Virus record (IMG/VR): IMGVR_UViG_3300010885_052394
Coordinates: 1 to 35,710 of that record
Length of the DNA stretch: 35,710 bases
Reading direction: 5' to 3' (one strand)
Source of the DNA: a virus
Positions 34,122 to 35,710 of this stretch are shown here, one piece after another (the stretch's first letter is position 1; the number at the start of each line of letters is the position of its first letter). Made by a program: the position numbers and the translations under genes. Under the pieces are notes generated by a model. It ran no database searches. It saw only the letters and a list, made by a program, of their open reading frames with translations, and was not told where the DNA came from.

Positions 34122-34886
34122 ATGAATTGTGGTTATGTGTACGTTGCTTCGTGCAACAGTGAGTTCTATAGGGCGGCGATAAACTCTGCGGTATCTCTTC
34201 GGGACTACTACCCAGAAGCTAAGATCGCACTCTTCACTCATGAGAAGTTCTTAAAAAAATCAGACGAGAAGTACTTCGATCACGTGCAGACTGGCATTCC
34301 GGTCAACGAGAGAGCGAAGATGTACGGAATGGCGAGAACGCCGTTTGACCGCACGTTCTACATGGACTCTGATACTGAAATTAGATCTGAGAATATCAAA
34401 AAAGTGTTTGACATTCTTGGAGACTGTGATATAATGTTCACTAAGATAATACCACAAGTTTCCAAGGACGTATATATCGATGATGAAAATAACCTCCACT
34501 ATCATGGTGGTGTGGTCCTCTACAATAGCGATCCACTAACGATACAGCTGATGAGGGACTGGTACGAGTTCTACCAGTACCAGCAAAAATGCGAATGGAA
34601 AGAAAGCATATTCGCAGAGTACAGCGAGAAGATGAAACCATGGGACCAGTTCACCATGTGGTACCTTCTCTATAAGTACCCGAAGTACAGGGATATAAAG
34701 CACGACTTCTTTCCAAACGGTGGTACTTCCTACAACTTCATATACCTGCTTGAAGAGAGAAGAGAGAAGTACAAAGACTACTACGACTTAGAGCAGATCG
34801 TCTACCACTATACTATTCCCGGAATAAGGAAAGAAAATGCAGTCATTCTCAAGCCTCAATCCAGATCTTCTGAAGATTTTAACTGA
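34122..34886 (+). CDS. GT-A type glycosyltransferase
   Basis: The 254-residue protein begins CGYVYVASCNSEFYRAAINS, a typical first strand and helix of a GT-A enzyme. The DxD motif FYMDSDTEI has Asp82 and Asp84. LHYHGGVVLYNSD follows, which is common in GT8-like enzymes, then KPWDQFTMWYLLYKY and a C-terminal IVYHYTIPG with a histidine. These support a metal-dependent sugar transferase. It differs in sequence from the enzyme at 405-1085. No Shine-Dalgarno sequence is visible; the start is three bases after the preceding stop. The end overlaps the oxygenase-like gene by 50 bases. Possible targets are fibre proteins or host surface glycans. Confidence 0.8.
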   Translation: MNCGYVYVASCNSEFYRAAINSAVSLRDYYPEAKIALFTHEKFLKKSDEKYFDHVQTGIPVNERAKMYGMARTPFDRTFYMDSDTEIRSENIKKVFDILGDCDIMFTKIIPQVSKDVYIDDENNLHYHGGVVLYNSDPLTIQLMRDWYEFYQYQQKCEWKESIFAEYSEKMKPWDQFTMWYLLYKYPKYRDIKHDFFPNGGTSYNFIYLLEERREKYKDYYDLEQIVYHYTIPGIRKENAVILKPQSRSSEDFN

Positions 34887-35493
34887 GTTCAGCGACTTCT
34901 TCTACGGCCGAGACTTCTCTCACCTAGAGCCGCTGATCGGTAGCAACCCGAAGATGAAAGACGTCACGACTAAAGAGATGGGACCCACTGCGCTGAGTGA
35001 TGAGTACTTGTTTGCAGGACTAGATACACCGCTGAAGTACGGCTTTCCTAGGCACTCTTTTGGTCTTGAGCTCCACTACGACAGGAAGTACATTCAGGAC
35101 ACGGAGCTTCTTGACCAGTGCCATAAGACCAACGATGAGCTCATGACGTTCTTTGGAGCTAGGAACAGCGCATTGCAGATGTTCTACCCGTCAGGCGGCT
35201 ACATAGGATGGCACAACAACTGCAACGCTGCTGGGTACAACATCATACTGTCATGTAACCCCGGCGGAGATGGGTACTTCAAGCACTACGATCACGTCAA
35301 TAAGGTGTTCAACAACTTCCCTGACCAGAGAGGTTGGAACTGCAAAGTCGGGTACTTTGGTTCTGACAAAGAGCCGGAGAAGATCTTCTGGCACTGCGCA
35401 GGAACTAACACACCTCGATTAACTTTCAGCTACATCATCTACGATGAGAACATCTGGAAAGACATGATCGACGACATCAACTACGATGGTTAA
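34837..35493 (+). CDS. 2-oxoglutarate/Fe(II) oxygenase-like protein
   Basis: The 218-residue product has the double-stranded beta-helix pattern of 2OG-Fe(II) oxygenases. MFYPSGGYIGWHNN gives His126 with Asn128 where Asp or Glu is usual. NIILSCNPGGDGYFKHYD follows, then WNCKVGYFG, and WHCAGTNTPRLTFSYII gives distal His186 and Arg194, which would bind 2-oxoglutarate. Many marine phages carry such enzymes, often near glycosyltransferases or fibre genes, where they may hydroxylate proteins or sugars. The HxN pattern may be usual in this subfamily, but I cannot confirm that. AAGGA lies about seven bases before the ATG, which supports this start despite the overlap with the preceding gene. Confidence 0.68.
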   Translation: MQSFSSLNPDLLKILTEFSDFFYGRDFSHLEPLIGSNPKMKDVTTKEMGPTALSDEYLFAGLDTPLKYGFPRHSFGLELHYDRKYIQDTELLDQCHKTNDELMTFFGARNSALQMFYPSGGYIGWHNNCNAAGYNIILSCNPGGDGYFKHYDHVNKVFNNFPDQRGWNCKVGYFGSDKEPEKIFWHCAGTNTPRLTFSYIIYDENIWKDMIDDINYDG

Positions 35494-35710
35494 CTTCATA
35501 TGCTTAAAGTGGGGAGATAAGTATGGACCCGAGTACGTCAATAGGCTATACAGGTCTATTCGGAGATATTATGACGGATGTTGTAGCTTTTATTGCTATA
35601 CCGATTCTGGCTTGGACCTTGATAACGAAATAGAGATCAGGGACATCTCTGTTCTAAGAAGAGAAAACTATAAGTGCTTTACTGTCGAGAAGATCTTCTT
35701 ATTTGACTCA
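35486..35710 (+). CDS. Glycosyltransferase-like protein, 3' end cut by window
   Basis: The open frame starts with the ATG at 35486, overlaps the end of the oxygenase-like gene by eight bases, and stays open to the window edge (75 codons). The N-terminus reads VNFICLKWGDKYGPEYVNRL, followed by a Tyr-Arg helix and FYCYTDSG. This resembles the first half of a GT-A glycosyltransferase, in which KWG-KYG-EYVN and CYTD are recurrent. The catalytic DxD region would lie beyond the window. It continues the glycosyltransferase/oxygenase cluster. Confidence 0.7.
   Translation, partial: MVNFICLKWGDKYGPEYVNRLYRSIRRYYDGCCSFYCYTDSGLDLDNEIEIRDISVLRRENYKCFTVEKIFLFDS

Noticed and set aside
1-35710. tRNA genes, insertion sequences, homing endonucleases, integrase or attachment sites
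   Set aside because: No cloverleaf-like stretch, transposase, HNH/GIY-YIG motif or integrase was seen. Coding genes fill almost all of the window.

Overview
The window looks like the tail, baseplate and fibre module of a T4-like myovirus of the marine type (cyanophage or pelagiphage grade). The assignment rests on protein families and gene order recognised by eye. Helicase loader gp59 sits next to ssDNA-binding protein gp32. A TnsA-like head-completion protein gp4 is transcribed divergently from gp48, gp53, gp27 and gp5, followed by gp25, gp6, gp7, gp8, a giant DUF4815-type protein and fibre genes. A cysteine-free gp32 and Asn/Thr/Ser-rich fibre repeats also fit marine relatives. No host marker, tRNA, integrase or other mobile element was seen, so the host cannot be named.

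Layout. Positions 2-1085 hold two glycosyltransferase-like genes, the first cut by the window edge. Positions 1072-2572 hold gp59 and gp32, two replication proteins. Genes on the minus strand, read from 7564 down to 2569, are gp4, a probable gp2-like DNA-end protector, a tail-tube-fold protein, gp26 with a probable -1 frameshift extension (gp51-like), and an 808-residue probable tape measure. From 7617 to 34118 every gene is on the plus strand: gp48, gp53, gp27, a gp5-type lysozyme hub protein, a small amidase-like protein, a beta-helix spike with a C-terminal M15-type peptidase, an unrecognised structural protein, gp25, gp6, gp7, gp8, a 2051-residue baseplate/fibre protein, a small coiled coil, a 1186-residue fibre, a Tyr-rich repeat protein and a small helical protein. 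Positions 34122-35710 hold a glycosyltransferase, a 2-oxoglutarate oxygenase-like protein and the start of another glycosyltransferase-like gene.

How the genes work together. The minus-strand genes supply head completion, tail-tube initiation, tail-assembly chaperone and length determination. Their order (tube protein, frameshifting chaperone, tape measure) is that of lambda-like tails. The plus-strand genes build the hub, the puncturing spike with its wall-degrading enzymes, the wedges and the host-recognition fibres. Both late units appear to start from one nearly symmetrical element at 7575-7603 with two face-to-face TATAAATA boxes. The coding is very dense: nearly all junctions overlap or are separated by a few bases, and no stretch of 300 bases lacks a gene.

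Most notable observations are the T_TTT_TTT slippery site at the end of gp26, which opens a 58-codon extension ending in TGATG with the tape-measure start; the symmetrical bidirectional late promoter; a domain repeated in three different baseplate proteins; division of spike functions among neighbouring genes; and an arginine codon switch (gp32 all CGN, gp27 all AGR).
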